Shown here: piece after piece, positions 5,602 to 6,406 of the stretch
Layout of the letters: every line of letters starts with the position of its first letter
How positions within the stretch are numbered: position 1 is the first letter of the stretch
Assembly: GCA_022564535.1 (NCBI GenBank)
Contig: JADFLD010000130.1
Coordinates: 1 to 6,406, forward strand
Direction of reading: 5' to 3'
Length of the DNA stretch: 6,406 bases
From: Gemmatimonadota bacterium
GTDB lineage: Bacteria > Gemmatimonadota > Gemmatimonadetes > Longimicrobiales > UBA6960
The notes under the pieces: generated by a model
Seen by the model: the letters and a program-made list of their open reading frames with translations, nothing else
What the model was told of the DNA's origin: nothing
The model's database searches: none
Program-made: the position numbers and the translations under genes

Positions 5602-5925
5602 GTAGTGGGCTGGTCGCCTCAGCAGTTCCGCGTATCTCAGGGCTGCCAGTTTCGAACGCTCCTCACTCCTTGAAGCGTCAAGCTATCAGGCCAGTGATCT
5701 CGCGTCCTCGGTCAGTGAATGACAAATCGTCAAGAGTTATTAAGGCGACACGCATCGCCACATGAAGACTGGACGTGATACCGAGCGTTACGTTGATCGA
5801 GGATCGCCGCTCCCGCTGCGTGGGGACGCGAGCGGAAGTTTCGCAACGAGAGCCCGCCGAACGCAGGATCCGCTCACAACGTTCGGCTGCTCGATCGACG
5901 ATGGGAGTCGCGTGAGGAGGCACCC
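5602..5925. other. Gene-poor stretch between membrane gene and second dehydrogenase
   Basis: No gene is supported here beyond the open upstream extension of the membrane protein (5602-5682, minus). A minus-strand frame from GTG 5923 to TGA 5678 (81 codons) is open but low-complexity and Arg/Ser-rich, and I do not believe it. Around 5718-5745 the base composition turns noticeably more AT-rich than its surroundings (ACAAATCG, GAGTTATTAAGG). Small inverted repeats are present: GGCGA/TCGCC at 5744-5759, CCGCTC/GAGCGG at 5807-5835, and the stronger one listed separately. The promoter of the rightmost gene should lie here, but I cannot point to -35/-10 boxes. Confidence 0.5.
5856..5887. repeat. 8-bp perfect inverted repeat upstream of the second dehydrogenase
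   Basis: GCCGAACG (5856-5863) and CGTTCGGC (5880-5887) are perfect reverse complements separated by 16 nt. The dyad ends 38 nt before the GTG start at 5926. It could be a regulator-binding site or an mRNA 5'-leader hairpin. No U-tract follows, so it is not a classical terminator. Such a dyad can also occur by chance in GC-rich DNA. Confidence 0.4.
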
Positions 5926-6406
5926 GTGAACGCCAGCTATATCCGCCGCACCGGCCCGCCCGAGGTACTCACGTACGGCGAACTGCCGGACCCCGAAGCC
6001 GGAGCCGGACAGCTGCTCGTCGAAGTGCGGGCGACGGCCCTCAACCATCTCGACGTCTGGCGACGTTCCGGGAGCCGTGGCGAGGCGACGTTCGACCCGC
6101 CGCTCGTTCTCGGGTCCGATGTCGCGGGGGTGGTCGTTGAAGCCGGTGCTGGCGCCGGCGGCGTCGAGGCCGGCTCGCGCGTGATGCTCGATCCGAGCAT
6201 CGTCGACGGAACGTGCGACTTCTGCCAGGCCGGAGAGACGAACCTCTGCCGGAACTACCGCATGCTCGGCCCCGCGTGGCCGGGTGGCTACGCCGAGTAC
6301 GTCGCCGTACCGGCGGAGAACGTGCACGTCATCCCCGAGTCACTGAGTTTCGAGCAGGCGGCGGCGATGCCGCTGACGTTCCAGACTGCGTATCACATGC
6401 TCGTGA
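5926..6406 (+). CDS. Medium-chain dehydrogenase/reductase, N-terminal part (cut by window edge)
   Basis: The reading frame is open to the right edge; 160 codons are visible. It is the GroES-like N-terminal half of a zinc-type alcohol dehydrogenase/quinone oxidoreductase. Visible motifs are NHLDVWRRSG (40-49), LGSDVAGVV (62-70), GGYAEYVAVPAEN (120-132) and AAAMPLTFQTAYHML (145-159), which normally runs into the Rossmann domain. The structural-zinc lobe keeps three cysteines, Cys97, Cys100 and Cys108, in CDFCQAGETNLC. The position of the usual first cysteine is Asp94. The catalytic Cys and the His-Glu pair of zinc alcohol dehydrogenases are not seen (NHLDVW, LGSDVAG). It is paralogous to the minus-strand dehydrogenase at 3179-2142, sharing NHLDxW, DPS and AEYxxVPAEN with identical spacing of the lobe. 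The start is GTG, 5 nt after AGGAGG (5915-5920). NAD(P) preference and substrate cannot be judged without the second half. Confidence 0.88.
   Translation, partial: MNASYIRRTGPPEVLTYGELPDPEAGAGQLLVEVRATALNHLDVWRRSGSRGEATFDPPLVLGSDVAGVVVEAGAGAGGVEAGSRVMLDPSIVDGTCDFCQAGETNLCRNYRMLGPAWPGGYAEYVAVPAENVHVIPESLSFEQAAAMPLTFQTAYHMLV

Noticed and set aside
5640..5670. TTCGAA-containing segment considered as a tRNA T-loop
   Set aside because: The flanking bases do not form a T-stem, and no acceptor or anticodon arms can be drawn.
5140..5673. Plus-strand 177-codon frame opposite the membrane protein
   Set aside because: It is a charged, low-complexity translation typical of an antisense shadow; the minus strand shows clear membrane helices.
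5678..5923. Minus-strand 81-codon frame as the missing N-terminal part of the membrane protein
   Set aside because: Its translation is Arg/Ser-rich with no membrane helices, so a simple frameshift does not restore a longer protein.

Overview
The window is a GC-rich, ordinary-looking chromosomal stretch of a bacterium. Genes are tightly packed, with 1-34 nt overlaps, short gaps, GTG starts and purine-rich ribosome-binding sites. The taxon cannot be fixed from the sequence. The protein style would suit a free-living high-GC lineage such as Gemmatimonadota or a neighbouring phylum, but that is a weak impression. I see no rRNA, tRNA, CRISPR array, insertion sequence or phage gene.

Layout, left to right. 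Positions 1-242 hold no confident gene. A class V aminotransferase-fold PLP enzyme (243-1370, +) overlaps a small secreted NTF2/SnoaL-like protein (1337-1801, +). A convergent two-gene unit on the minus strand follows: a medium-chain dehydrogenase/reductase of quinone-oxidoreductase type (3179 to 2142) and a MazG-like nucleotide pyrophosphohydrolase (2145 to 1819), joined by a GTGA stop/start overlap. A 112-bp divergent intergenic region (3180-3291) separates this unit from a plus-strand three-gene unit: an unrecognised 117-residue protein (3292-3645), the radical-SAM enzyme QueE of 7-deazaguanine biosynthesis (3623-4306), and a CoA-pyrophosphatase-like Nudix hydrolase (4306-4938). Convergent to that unit is a 217-codon membrane protein (5601 to 4948). 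It reads like the C-terminal part of a longer polytopic protein. After a gene-poor stretch containing an 8-bp inverted repeat, a second medium-chain dehydrogenase/reductase starts at 5926 and runs off the right edge.

Functionally the genes look like housekeeping and accessory metabolism: queuosine/7-deazaguanine precursor synthesis, two nucleotide/cofactor-cleaving hydrolases (MazG-like and Nudix), two NAD(P)-dependent oxidoreductases and one PLP enzyme. Coupling within each unit suggests co-expression but does not prove a shared pathway. I found no convincing evidence of a new defence, mobile or signalling system. The points most worth a second look are the apparently beheaded membrane protein beside a gene-poor stretch, the different degrees of zinc-ligand loss in the two dehydrogenases, and the unknown protein coupled to queE.
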